From: Xylocopa sonorina
Lineage: Eukaryota > Arthropoda > Insecta > Hymenoptera > Apidae
Length of the DNA stretch: 64,000 bases
Assembly: GCF_050948175.1 (NCBI RefSeq)
Contig: NC_135202.1
Location: forward strand, 11,842,001 to 11,906,000
Direction: 5' to 3'
In this document: positions 35,001 to 48,024 of the stretch, piece by piece
Layout: each line of letters opens with the position of its first letter
Position numbering within the stretch: position 1 is the stretch's first letter
Program-made: the position numbers and the translations under genes
Notes under the pieces: model-generated
Told to the model about the DNA's origin: nothing
What the model saw: only the letters and a program-made list of their open reading frames with translations
Databases searched by the model: none

Positions 35001-38000
35001 TTGTTTTACAATTTAGACAGGTTTTGTAGAGACTCTGAAACCACAGTTTGTACCTGGTCAAGTAATGGCTGGTTCTGCGGCAGCTGCGAATCTAGTGGAA
35101 GAAAAATTATCGCACTTACAACTTCAGCAAGAAAATGAGAACCTAAAATCTCAGGTAAATCGTATTTAAAAATGTACCTCTCTCCTTTTTTCTCTTCTTT
35201 TCATAAAATACGTATACAAATACAATATATCTCATTTTTCAAAATGTATCTTATGCATGTAACTCTGTAGGTTCGTGATCTCACGGAGAAAGTGGAAACT
35301 TTACGGGTGAAGAGAATGCAGGACAAAGAACGAATGAAAGACTTTGAAAAAACGAAACTTCAACTCGATCAACTTATTGAATTCAAAACGAAAGTTATGG
35401 AAAGTCAAGTAATGAAAAAATTTAGAATTAATTTTAGATATATACATATGTATACATTACCTTGTATTACTTTAAATATTTTGTACATTTTTTTGTATGA
35501 TGAAAGGCTAGCCTTCAAAGGGATCTGCAACGTGCACGTCAGGAAACGAGAGAGGCGCACGCGGCTCGCGAACAGTTCCAGGAGGAGATGGCAGATCTCG
35601 CAGAAACCGTAGAGATGGCAACGTTAGATAAAGAGATGGCTGAGGAGAAGGCTGAAACATTACAAATTGAGTTAGAACAATTAAAAGAAAAACTGGAGGA
35701 GCAAACGTTGGATCTAGAAATATTACGGACAGAAGTGTCTGAACGGGCTACAGGAGGCGGTACGGCTGGCGGAGTTTCAAGTTACGAGATAAAACAGTTG
35801 GAACAGCAAAACAATCGGTTACGGGAAACCCTTGTCAGGATGCGGGATCTTTCTGCGCATGAAAAACACGAATTTCAAAAACTCCAGAAAGATTTGGATC
35901 AAAAGAAATCGGAAATATTGGAGCTAGGTCGCACGAAGGAAAAACTGTCTTCGCGCGTTGAAGAAATGGAACATCAAATAGCGGATCTGCAAGAACAAGT
36001 CGATGCTGCATTAGGCGCTGAAGAAATGGTGGAAGTGCTCGGCGAGAAAAAGATGGCGTTAGAGGAAAAAGTCGCGGAATTGGAAGAGGCTGTTTCAGAT
36101 TTGGAAGCGTTACAGGACATGTCTGATCAACTTGCTGAATCATCGAAAGAATTAGAGCTAGAATTACGCGAAGAATTAGACGTAGCTCTTGGAGCAGCAC
36201 GAGATGCATATCGACATCGTGACGCAGCCTTAGAGACACTAGCGGACCGCGAGTTAACGATCACAAAGTTCCGCGAGCTCACTCATCAGCTGCAAGACCA
36301 GTGTTTGCAACTACAACAACGTGTACAATCAACTGAAACCTCCAAGTTTGGAATGGGTGGCGCAGAACAACAATTGGCAGAAATTCTAGATTTCCAAAAG
36401 ACTTTCGCTGAAACCCGCGCGCAGACGAAAGCTGTTGATCTCGAGTTACGACGATTAGAAGCCGAGGAAGCACGAAATCACGTGAAATACTTGTTATCTT
36501 TCATGCCTCCAGCATTCTTAGCTCGTGGCGGAGATCACGACGCTATTTTAACGCTTCTGCTTGTACCAAGAATGATACAAAAAACTGAGATACTTATGTC
36601 GCAGGTACGAGAGAAATATAGGTCCTTAGATAAAATAGACAGAACAGCCATCTTAAAGGGTCATTCTGTAGCACAGTACACCTTTAGATCACGTCTTTGC
36701 TCGTACATGTATGCGTTGCAAACGTTCCTCGGTTGCTTTGATTCTGCATTGAACGTGTGTAGTCCCGAAATGTTACTTAAAGCCGGGGCAGCATATCCGG
36801 AAATGGCAGCACAGGAAAAGTCCTTGGATTCCTTGATAGATTTGGCAAAGAAAGATCAGTTGGACGAAAATCTTCCAATGGATGCTATCGAGAAGTGTTG
36901 CGGATACTTCTGCACCATGTTCTCCGTATTATTTGGTGAAACAATTAATCAGGCTCGTCTCATAGTCAATGGTACGAGGATGTTGGATAGTTCTTGTGAT
37001 GCTATTACTACTGACGCCGCGGCAATTAAAACTCTGATTCAGGGCAACAGTGGTGACATAGGCCTACTTTGTCAATACGCGGAAACTACGTGCGAAGTAA
37101 TTCAACAACACTTAAAATCGGCTAGGAGGCGAGTATTAACAGATCACGCTGCAGCGATTCACACGCCGGAATCAAACTTGGGATTGGATAAAGACTGCAG
37201 CGAACAACTTTTTACGTGTTATCAGCATGCTGTGAAAATCATGAAAACCTTACAGATATTGTTGAAGAGCGCTGTGCAAGCGATTATCACCGACGGTGAC
37301 TTAGATACGGGACTTAGCGCGGATAAGCTGAAGGAGATGGCTTCAGTGTCTTGCGAGAAGGTCTACGATACGGAGGATGTTGGGCCTATAGCTACGATTA
37401 AAGGAAGCCTAACGAGCATCCAACAGTTGGCTGCGAATTTAGCGCAAAAAATGGCTGAATGTGAAAATGAGTTGGCCATAAGAGGGCAGTTATCGCAACA
37501 ACGAGAACAGACCGCAGAAAATGAACCGTTACAACCTATTAAAGCGAGAGCACAGGCGGCGAAGAAGGAAGCTGAAGAAATTAAGATACTCAGCAGGAAG
37601 CTGGAAGCGAGAGATAGTGATATACTCGCGGCAAGATTGGCTCTTCGAGAGAAACAAGAAGAATTGTGTGAAATGATTTTGAGAAAGGATGTCGCGGAGA
37701 AGAAGCTTGCAACGCAACAGCATGAGCACGAATTGAATGTGGAGAAATTGAAAAGAAAATTGGAAGAAGCGCTGAATCAATTGAAACGGAAAGAGAAAGA
37801 ATTCGAGGAAACGATGGATCATCTTCAAACAGATATCGACAGCTTGGAAATTGAGAAGGGTCAGTTAAAGGAAAAATTGAAATCTGTTGGAAAGAAGGCG
37901 ATGATGTCTGTATCTGGTGCTGATCATTTGTCTGGAAACGTTAATACATCGTCTGGAATGCAATCGATAGACAACAAATTTTTGATGCAAGAGATAACTG

Positions 38001-38736
38001 CGCTTAAAGAAGCTTTGAATAATGAAAATCAACAAAAGAAGAAATTAATGTCTGATGTGTTGCGCCAGAAGTTGGAAAGTTTGGATCCCATAACTTCTTC
38101 ATCCAGGCCGGAATCGATTGCTATGAAAATACAAGAACTGAAACAAAAAACTAATGATCTTACCAAAGTGAGTCGCGAAATATTGACGTATAGTTTTACT
38201 TATCAATAATTATTGTATACATGAAATAATTCAAAGAATATTTATTTCATATTTATTTAATTTTATTTTTCAGGATATTAAACAAGTCATGACATTCCCT
38301 GTTGTTCCTGACTTAAGGCATAATAAGGCACGTGATCTGGAAGGCCCAGTGTTAGAGAAAGCAATGCCGGTTTATCAACTACTACAACGACAAATAATTA
38401 TGAGGGGACTGAAAGAACGAGCTGATCAACTGATAGTAAGTCATCAATTACTGAAAAAAGTGTATACAGTCATAGAGTGGTGTCTTTGCAATTAGTAATC
38501 GAAAAATTGATGTTTTCTAGAATGAAGTACTCGAAGAAGTTATACAGAGAACAATGGGTGGAATGGCTGAAGCCAATTTTGCAGTATTCCCGAATCGTGA
38601 AATGGCTGCAGCGATGCAGGAAAGCAAGTTGCTCGCTGCTGAAATCGCAATACCTCACGAAGGTCAAGAACAAGTTTTTACTGTAAATGTAGGAACGCAA
38701 GAACTTAGGAAAATTCATACTTTGCTGTGCTATTAA
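32069..38736 (+). CDS. DCTN1: Dynactin subunit 1 (p150Glued)
   Basis: Largest dynactin subunit; links cytoplasmic dynein to microtubules and cargo. Ten exons: 32069-32236, 32332-32489, 32628-32660, 32821-32877, 33361-33505, 35017-35154, 35271-35408, 35507-38167, 38274-38435 and 38521-38736; joined they give 1291 residues (human 1278). The N-terminal CAP-Gly domain runs from IGQRVEVPGKDCQGVIAYIG through ATGKWIGVILDEPKGKNNG to HGMFVRQSQLILL. A Ser/Pro/Arg-rich basic region follows, encoded partly by two small exons of 33 and 57 nt that may be skipped. Then come coiled-coil 1 (about residues 210-500), the globular intercoil domain with HSVAQYTFRSRLCSYMYALQ, and coiled-coil 2 plus the conserved tail IHTLLCY. 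A poly(A) signal AATAAA is at 38828-38833. Confidence 0.96.
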
Positions 38737-40447
38737 TTTTCATTCGCTAATCCTTACGCTAATCCTAATATTACGAGTTTGGCTGCAACAAAATACGGTA
38801 CCACAAAAACAGCGACGAGTGCAATATAATAAAGTATTGTAAAGTATGAATTTATAACCTTCGCTTCGATGATAACTTGCACTATAGACTGTGGTAGCCG
38901 GTGATATTCTTTTGTGTATATCTAGTTAATCTATTTTCTACGTAACAAAGAAAAGTGAATAATTAATTTTTTTTATGTCCGATGAAAAAGGAACAGATAA
39001 AATCTAACGTATAACATAATTCTAGATCGTGCGATTTTTATTTATTTTTTCTCGAATCGACTACAGCACGATGACCGGTGCATTGTCTGGCTGGTAGTCT
39101 GCCGTATCTTTTTTACCTTATTATAAACTCAAAATATTAATTACTATTAACAATTCGAACGATAAAGTTTTACGCGCCTCTATGGCTTCTGTATAATATC
39201 TTTTAAAGAATCGTCAAATATATATATATATATATGACTTAAAAAGTATTTACATAAATATCCTTTACATATATATCCCATGTGTCAAGAATATCGCAAC
39301 ACAGTTCATGGGAACCAAGTATACCGTCCACTTTGAACATCATGTCACTACCATTCTGGATAACGATAATAATTGTGTATTGCCATTGAAATTGACACTT
39401 AATGAAATAGAGACTATAATACAATGTTCCACTTTTTATTTATAGCGATAAAAGGAGCAATAAACTGTTGATGATCTTTTTCATTATTTATGAAATAACG
39501 TATGTCTTAATTACTGTCACATTTTATTATACATACACACACGTATGTATGTATACACATATATAAAGACTCATATCTATATACAGAATGTCCCATAAAA
39601 TATTTAACGAATTTTTTTTCACATATTTCTCAGATCATTAAGAATATGAAAATGTTTCATGCATTATAGGTATACATTTTTCATCGCCAAGATAATGCTT
39701 AGTCTTGTTTTTTCAATTATAAAAATAAGTGTTAGCTTAAAATATACGTGGCTCAGTTCCTTGTAGTTTGTTGTTTAAGATGCAGATTATACCAATATGC
39801 TGTTCGTGTTCATTTTTCTAACGTGTATTAAACAGCAATAATATTCCAATGGCAGTACCTTCTTACTTTATTGTTCGAAATGTATATAGAATTCTACGAA
39901 ACAAATTATATTTCGTGATCGAGTAAGAAACGCAAGAAGAATCTAAATAATGCATATACAATATTTAAGTAAAATCTGGCAGTACATTTTTTAGTGTACA
40001 CAAGCTATTGATAGCAACTAGAATTCTTGGGTTCGTTATGCAAAGTCAAAGATTTATACAGAAAGACAAGGACATAAATGAAAATATGATCATTTAACAA
40101 TGATTAGAACATTATGCGTACAAACGAAAATCGGTATGTTTCTGTTGAAAAAAATATAACTTATTTTACTATATGTGTAATGTATTGTTTCTGATATAAT
40201 TGGACAATGAAATTAGATGGACCTATAATGCATACGACATTCTTTTATTCAGTATGACCTGCTGATCATGTGAGAAAAAGTATGTTGAATATCTCGCGGG
40301 ACAGCCTGTATATACACACATACATACCAGATAGTAATAAGTGCATATATCATTAATTATTCATTAACTTACTCGTTCATTCATTCTCACTGCATTGTAA
40401 TACACACTTTTACTCGTTAATTCTGTTTTTTCGTTTCCCTCATTTTC

Positions 40448-40503
40448 AATAATAATAATAATAATAAAAATAATAAAAATAATAATAATAATAATAATAA
40501 TAA
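40448..40503. repeat. AAT microsatellite
   Basis: About 56 bp of imperfect (AAT)n with two AAAAAT interruptions. Confidence 0.9.
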
Positions 40504-41709
40504 AGCATACATTCACTCAAGGATATTTGATGATTATATCTCTTTTTTTTTTTAATCACTGTTTGAAAATATCAACAAACAAATTGTCCTTTTTTTCAAA
40601 ATATAGTGATACATTAGATCCAGTCGTATTATCCCTTGTATCCTAGGGGCTGTACTAAGGCTGACCGGACCCTCATGTTCGTTTAGAATATATCTCTTAA
40701 TAAGGACACGATGAGATAACAGTGATCGATTATATACCATTTTGGAAGTAGTGCTTGGAACATGAACGTGAATATTGGCGCAACTAGAAAATAGTCAATC
40801 CGAACGACAATTTTCAATGACAGAAACGAGTATTCTAAAAGAAAAAAGAGAAAGAAACTCTCTTAATCGCTGCGTGTATCGTGACTTTTGTATATGAAGA
40901 TTCATTATACATATCAACAATCGACTGGCTGATCGATTAAAGATTTCTAAAAGTCACGTAAGTGTAAACTTAAATATCGAAGCAATAGCACGAGGGATAC
41001 CACTGCACAGTCTCTGCCATTAAAACTATACGGAAGAAATACTTTTTGGCTGGATCTGGTTACAGAATTGCATTTCACGCGTTATTTATGCATTTCTTTT
41101 TTTTTTTTTAACTTTCCTCTTCTTTTTTTCTTAATTGCATAAAAGACAAGCCTGTAAACCGTCTCCAATACAAAAAAAAAGTCTGTTTAATGTTGAGTTT
41201 ATTTACCATAAGTCGACTAAGTATACTCACAGAAAGAAAGAGAGTCAAGAGTGAAGAGTTTGTTAGAACAGAATCGCTACTAATTTGTTCGTTTCTTGAT
41301 CGACATAACGTATCTAAAAATTAAATTGCTGCCTTAATAGTAATGTGTATATATATTACCTTCCAGTACTTACTTCAGAGATACTTCCACTTAACTTTTA
41401 CGTACGCATGTATGTGTTTTATGTGTACGTTATTGTGTGTATATATACGTATATTAAAAAAAATTATTACCAGAGTCAATAATATCAAAGGAGGAATATA
41501 TCTTTGATACTGTTGTCCCGATGTTTATATGTAAGAAAAATATTAACATTTCTCTCAAAGTTGCACACGTTTTATATATTTATATTGTATTGTACTGAGA
41601 ATAAAACAAAAATCAGGAAGCAACAAACTGTATTTATCTCTCAGTACACTTACTTATATATTTTTTTCTTCATACTCTCGCATAACCATTCACGCGTCCC
41701 TCACATTTC

Positions 41710-41714
<5 letters not shown>

Positions 41715-41770
<56 letters not shown>
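41715..41770. repeat. (TC)28 microsatellite
   Basis: 28 uninterrupted TC dinucleotides; on the CkIalpha (minus) strand it reads (GA)n. Length is likely polymorphic. Confidence 0.95.
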
Positions 41771-41778
<8 letters not shown>

Positions 41779-42881
41779 GAATAGATATAAAATTTTTATA
41801 CGATGCACTCAATCGTCTACCCCCTCGAACAGCTTAAGAATAGTCGAAACGTTCTCTCTTTCTTTCTATGAAAATTTGTATGTCAGATTTTTTTCGATTA
41901 AATCACACATATTACACCGTTACGTGTACTCTCTTACAAAGGTCTTCGGGGCATCAAAACCTTTATTTTCAATTATTATCAACGGTGAATTAAATAGGTA
42001 ATAACAAAATAAGAACAAGCCACTTCTGGCTGATCTCGGTTGGATTTTTAAGCCCAAAGAGGTAGATCAACCAAAACTCTAAGCACTGAGAAATACACTG
42101 AAAGCATTCACTGATCAGTGAATTCGCACAATGTGTACCCGTGGCATTGTCCTTTACTTGTGTACGATACGCTTTTAATTGTAAATCTCCTCCTTTGTTG
42201 TAAACTTAGAGGATTGATTGATTTGACTCTTTGCATGGCATTCGTACAAAGTTGAGTACCTGATCTTGGACACTTCAGTGACTGCAAATAGGATTGATGC
42301 GATGAGAAGTAATTATAGTTTTATCCTTTCTGAAACAAAGAGTACATTGCACATTATACAAAAGTGAAAAACGATAGGTTAAATATTTATACTAAATACT
42401 AATACTACTATTGAAAGAGAATATTAATACGAATACTAATTTTCACTATAAATACCGCGGCAATAAACGTATCTAAAACGCGAGAAAATAATTGAAATTT
42501 CTATGCTATGCTCTACAACTAAAAGACTAACTCTTTTGTATATACTGTTCTAAAACAGGTATGTCTCTACAGACGTGACAATACAAAAAATATTTCAGAT
42601 ACAACTTGAATGCTACGAAAAGATAAATACACGCTAAAGTGAGGTTATTTTTTTTCGAACTTATTCAAAGTTGTTAAAGAGCCTGTGATTACGGCAAAAA
42701 CAAATTTTATGTTCAATTTCAGTTGTAGAAGTCACAGATGATTTTAAAATCATAGAAAGTTATCTCTTTTTCGAAAGAAAAAAAAAATTGTAAACTCAAT
42801 TTAAATATTGTCTGAAATATTCTTTGGAAACACTAAAGTTAATGTGCATGTAAATATATGAATTGGAATAGAAAAGAACAC

Positions 42882-45376
42882 CTGGTTGAGCGTTGGTCTG
42901 AGCGGGTGACTGACCTTGGGCTTGTCCTTGCCCCTGAGCACCTTGATTGGCTTGACTTGGACCATCTACAACTGGTGCAGTAGGCAAAGTACTTTTATGT
43001 TTCAGCATTGTCCAATCAAATGTGTAATCATATTGATGGTTCAATGTACGGAAAAGTATACGGAAAAGTTGACGAAGATACATATAATCTGGACTTTCTT
43101 CGAAACGTAAACCCCGCGTATAATTTAAATACATCGCGAATTCAGCAGGAAATCCCTGAATGAGTGATTTAGGGGGTAAAAAAATACATATCATTAGTGT
43201 AATTTACTTCTGATAAAGAGTATATGCTTCAAAACGGTAAAGCTCACCTTACATAAAACTTCTACAGGCGTGGACATTTTTTTCTCGCTTATTTTCTCGT
43301 ATTTCTGCTTTTTAGTAGCAGCTTTAAGTCCTTGCCAAGGCAAAGATCCACGATTGAAATACATAAGCACGTAACCGAGCGATTCCATGTCATCGCGACG
43401 GCTTTGTTCTATTCCAAGATGGGCATTAATCGAGGCATACCTTGCTGTGCCTGTTAAATTTTTATCTTCCCGATACATTATATGCAGTCTTGTACGACTA
43501 TCTCTATATTTTTTAGCTAATCCAAAATCAATAAGATAGAGCTAAAAGTTTTCAGATAATCAACATATATTTCAGTCGTGGTTAGTTATAAAACTGTAAG
43601 AAAAAATGATATTCGATATTATTAAAATCATACCTTATTACAGTGACGGCCAATACCCATTAAAAAATTATCCGGTTTGATATCTCTATGGATAAAATGT
43701 TTGCAATGAACATATTCAATCCTACCGATCATTTGGTCTGCCAACATTAAGACTGTCTTAATTGTAAATCTTCTTGTACAAAAAGAGAAAAGGTTTTCGA
43801 GAGATGGTCCAAGGAGGTCCATGACAAGTACATTATACTCTCGTTCTTGTCCATACCTACATTTAATAAAGAAACAAACCAATATTTATGAACCGATCTT
43901 ATTTTCGTACTCAGATTTTGTGTGCACGATTATTTTTTATAATTTTACTTTGTTTTAACGATAATTGAATATTAGGTACAATAAAATTATTTTCCTCGTA
44001 AAGAAATGAAATGAGAAGAATAATAATAGTTACCAACGTATGCGAGGTATTCCTATACCATCATGTAAAATTTTATATAGCTTTGACTCGTATAGGAGTT
44101 GCGGATGCCGAGCACGTATGCTCTCCAATTTAACAGCGACTTCCTAAAATAACACATAATGTGCATAATGTAAATTGTTATTCAAAGAGTTCAATGTATT
44201 CATCTTTACATTGTTATAGTTGCGAATCTTTTCATTTTCTGTGTATCTTTATTTTTATGTACGTATAAAAAGTTCGCTATTATTTCCTTGTAACTCATAG
44301 TCTATCAATATAATTTATGTTACATGATACATTAAAGAAGGAAGGCATTTGTTTTGATATTTCCCAAATAAATAAGGATATTATGTAAAATTTTGATCCA
44401 TGATATTCTCTCTTATTATATTTTGATCACTTTGTACTAAAATTTACATACGCATAACTTACCCATATTTAATATGAAAAAGGTTATCCATGTATATACA
44501 TATATCGTTTTTGTTTAATACTAATAACAAAATTGTTATCATCTTATTTATGAATGGTGAAAAAATGATTGCACAAAATATGAAATACGTGTAGCAATTT
44601 GTGAAGTTGCATTTGACTAAAAATAGTCTCATATAAAAAGGCAAGGAATAAGATAATATAAATGCACTCCATAAATTGAATGAAAAGTAGGTTTGAAATG
44701 TGAATTTTGTTTGAAAAACAACAATGAATTTTACCTATGCAAGTATAATTTTTTACCAACCATTCGCTACAAGTGTTTCATCGCAAACATTGCAAATATA
44801 TGTTTTAAGTGCAAATACTGGTTTATAATCAATGATCTTACGTAAATAATATATACATCAATATTCTTTTTTACATATAGAGGTTAATCACATTGTAAAA
44901 AGTTGGATGAACGTTCACAGTTACACAAAACGAACTCGTAAAATTGTTTTAAATAGCCCAACTCGACAGATCGGTCGCGTAAACGTCACTGTACTAAAAC
45001 GAAAAGTTTACAACTTGCAAATTCGCCGAGAAAAAACAACGGGTTATTTCAAGTGAGCAACAACAATATCGTGAAAAACATATTTCGTAAGAAGTTTAAT
45101 AGCGATATAAGGGGTAGAACATTTTCGAAACGCAGACCAGACGAATTATTTTGTTAAGAAGCGGACGAAAAAATAAAAAAGAACAAGGAAGACGAGGAAG
45201 AAGATGTGCTGGCAGGTCGTCTCACATGAAACGGTACTCCTTACCTCACCATTAGAGATGTTGATACCGAGGTAAATGTCGCCAAAAGATCCTGAGCCAA
45301 TCTTCCTCAACAGCCTGTATTTGCCACCCACGATAAACTCATTCTTTGCTACTGACATCGCCAACTGCATCGACAT
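42882..45376 (-). CDS. CkIalpha: Casein kinase I alpha; last few codons uncertain
   Basis: Serine/threonine kinase that primes beta-catenin, Ci and Period phosphorylation. Five coding exons fit: 45376-45245, 44143-44034, 43856-43634, 43541-43248 and 43155-42882. The glycine loop is KIGSGSFGDIYLG; EEVAVKLES holds the ATP lysine; HFIHRDIKPDNFLMG the catalytic loop; LIDFGLAKKYRDSRTRLH the activation segment; GTARYASINAHLGIEQSRRD the CK1-specific APE substitute. The C-lobe ends in LRFEESPDYMYLRQLFR. The tail is Gln/Gly-rich (GAQGQGQAQGQSPAQTNAQP). Exon 5 ends in phase 1 at a GTGTTC donor; one candidate last exon is 42329-42313 (adds ERIKL and stop), while reading through instead stops at 42796. 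The start is the first of three in-frame Met codons. Confidence 0.93.
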
Positions 45377-46677
45377 ATTGCTCTTGGCTTCCCTATTTCT
45401 GTCCTTCCTCTGCTAGAACCGACGGCGGACTCTGCGACTGGCTCACGTCGGAATCAAACCTGATTTAAAGTACTAAACGTACCCGCGGGGACTTATACGC
45501 CATTTACTGGCAAACATGACGATGTTTAGTCTTCTCGAAATTGTATCGATGGAGAATTCTCTTCTGTAAAATTTGTTCAGGAAACGCGTAGCCAAAAGTC
45601 ACTCTCTAGTGGCACAACAAAACCCCACTAATACGCCGACATTTTCCCTTTCGCTAGAAGCACGAGAGCAACTGACGTTGCGGAAACGATGCGTCACGGC
45701 GAGCGGCGTTCAAGTCAGAGTCCTTATCAACCTATCGCTGTTTATTAACCCTGCTAGAATTTTCACCAAACCATCCGGAAATCTTTTATTTTAATAACAA
45801 GACAAATTTCGTTCAACCTTGCTGCCGGTTTAGTGTCGCCACGAAATTTTATTCTATCAAATGACTCGCTTGAATTTGCGGTACTAAATTTCACAGGTCC
45901 GTATCGATGTTACCACGGTGCCCCCAAATAAGCGGTGTCTCTTCCAGTGACGTCTAAATCAAAACATATGTTATTAGAATGCAATAATTTCCCATGATCA
46001 TATTCTTTTATCAAAGTTTCACGTTTAAACAGAAAACTAATCGCGTAAAGGTCAATTGAAAACAAGATAATCAAAAGTTACATCTAACGAGAATATTTAT
46101 ACCCTATAAATTAAATAAATTAGGGAGTCTGATTCTTTTGACTCGATAACAGTACGCTTTACAATGTTCGTTAGTCAGGGTGCACGAAGTTACGCATAGT
46201 ATTAAGTATTTCTTTTATGAAACAGCACTAGTACAGTATTACAGTTAAGAATTTTAAAGTCTATACAAGATACGTATGCCACGTATTAGAAACAATGTGT
46301 ATATTTTTTTGTCGCGTGTACATATAATGAACTTCAAGGCAATATAGGTCAACTTTACTTTTTAAACGATTTATACTTGTATATGTATAGATACACTACT
46401 GATTGTACCGGAACCTTGTGCTACTTATTATAAATTAATACGAAATGCTTTTTTCGTCTGTTATTTATTGTATACGTCGACTAAAAAAAATTTAGTTCGA
46501 AGGTGTTACAAGTACTTTCTTGTTTATTTAACAGTAAGAAAAATAGTATGTGTGATATTTCAAAATTTCGCAAAGTATACTTAGCGACATCTAAGCTGTA
46601 TATGGTAACATGAGTTTGTTAGATCTTCACGCGTTTATCTTATTGTAATTGATACTTAATTAAACACTGAATGATCG
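45377..46677. promoter_or_regulatory. Divergent region between CkIalpha and ATPAF1
   Basis: 1.3 kb between start codons pointing apart. The first 450 bp next to CkIalpha are richer in CG, typical of a housekeeping promoter; the rest is AT-rich. Nothing coding is supported. Confidence 0.45.
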
Positions 46678-47788
46678 ATGGCAATTCGTTTACGAAATAC
46701 AATACGACTGCCCATGTTAATATTTACCGAAAATAATTTGATCGGTACAAAGAGTTACAACAAGAGATTCATCATGACGACTCGCACGAAGCTCGAGAAG
46801 GTTTTAGAGAATCTTGAAAAAAATCCCTTTTTCGATAAATATGCTAATAAGATAGCGAAGCTTCAACAAACTAGTCCAGAAGAATTCCTGCAACGTATTG
46901 AAAGTCAAGAAAAAAAATTGCAACGAAAGAAAGGTACGATAACCTATATAACGCTTACTGATATTTTTTGTTTATTGCTATTAATATATCAAGTGAAAAT
47001 ATATATTTTTTTTATTGCGCGTTAGACATTTATTTTTTATTATTTTTTTCTATTTTTTATTATTTAATATCAATGTTGCATTTAATCATTTTTGTACGTG
47101 ATTTGTATACATACAAAATGCTGGCTTTAGTACCAAACTGGATTGATTATTGGCATATTATTAAATTGCAGAAAAACAGGATGAGGAGCATAAATTTTAT
47201 CAGAGTCACGCAAAACCACAGTTGGAGCAAGGTAAACAACCTCGGCAAGCACAATTGAACATTATAATGAAAGTAGATATGATTCAAGACAAAACAAAGG
47301 ATGAAATTGCAAACATTTGGAAAGACTACCACAGAGATAAAGATTTTATATGTGGAATATTGACTGTTGAACAATTTGAAAAAATGTTTGAACGTGGAAA
47401 ATGCTATTCAACATTTTTGTTACCATTGCCTAGAAAACAAGGATACGAATTTATAGTTTCTCAGTTCTATGGATTAGAAATCCATATGACACCACTTTTG
47501 TGGTATCAAGCGCATAAAGAAAATGCACCAGAATGTTTAACTATGACTCATTACACAGAATTTAAAGATAGTAAAGGCATTATTCTTATGCGCGGTGAAT
47601 ATGATAAAAAATGCATTACCGTGCAAGAAGCTCAATGTTTAGCAAATGAATTGCAATTATATTACTGTACAGATGATGCTAAGAGGTTACAGTTATTAGA
47701 AACTTTCACTAAAAACCCTGATAAATTTAAACACATGGATCTTATAGCACAACTAGAGACAGTGCAATTAGAATATTTTAAAGATTGA
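46678..47788 (+). CDS. ATPAF1: ATP synthase assembly factor 1 (Atp11 family)
   Basis: Mitochondrial matrix chaperone that binds F1 beta subunits during ATP synthase assembly. Two exons, 46678-46933 and 47172-47788, give 290 residues. The first ~30 residues (MAIRLRNTIRLPMLIF and on) are rich in Arg, Asn and hydrophobic residues without acidic ones until later, fitting a mitochondrial targeting peptide, which is why the upstream Met is preferred to the one at MTTRTKLEK. Family features: LEKNPFFDKYANKIAKLQ, then DEIANIWKDYHRDKDFICG, FLLPLPRKQGYEFIVSQF, LTMTHYTEFKDSKGIILMRG and the C-terminal QAQCLANELQLYY-like helix. A poly(A) signal AATAAA is at 47853-47858. MARS2 follows 236 bp downstream on the same strand. 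Confidence 0.94.
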
Positions 47789-48024
47789 AATATTTGTATA
47801 CAAAATTTACTGTAATTCCTGATGTATTCAATTTTGTACATAGTAGCTTTAAAATAAAAGATAAAGTAACATATTTATGTCGAGTTATTTATTGAAAAAA
47901 TTTTATCTTTGTTTTATTTTGATTGTAATATGTTTGATAATTCTAATAATTCTGATGTAGATAAATTTAAATTCTAGTTGCAGTTTGTCTACCAAAATCT
48001 AATCATATTCAGTGTTTATGGACA

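Larger units (their letters stand above)
38737..42312. other. Converging 3' region of dynactin and CkIalpha
   Basis: 3.5 kb without a supportable exon. It holds the dynactin poly(A) signal (38828-38833), two microsatellites (40448-40503 and 41715-41770), and many short AT-rich palindromes. Part is probably the long 3' UTR of CkIalpha, but its end cannot be fixed from sequence. Confidence 0.45.

Noticed and set aside
35835..36239. 134-codon frame antisense to dynactin
   Set aside because: It is the shadow of the large coiled-coil exon 35507-38167.
44459..44759. Overlapping minus-strand frames in the first CkIalpha intron
   Set aside because: Extremely AT-rich sequence within a 1.1 kb intron; no homology or splice signals that fit.
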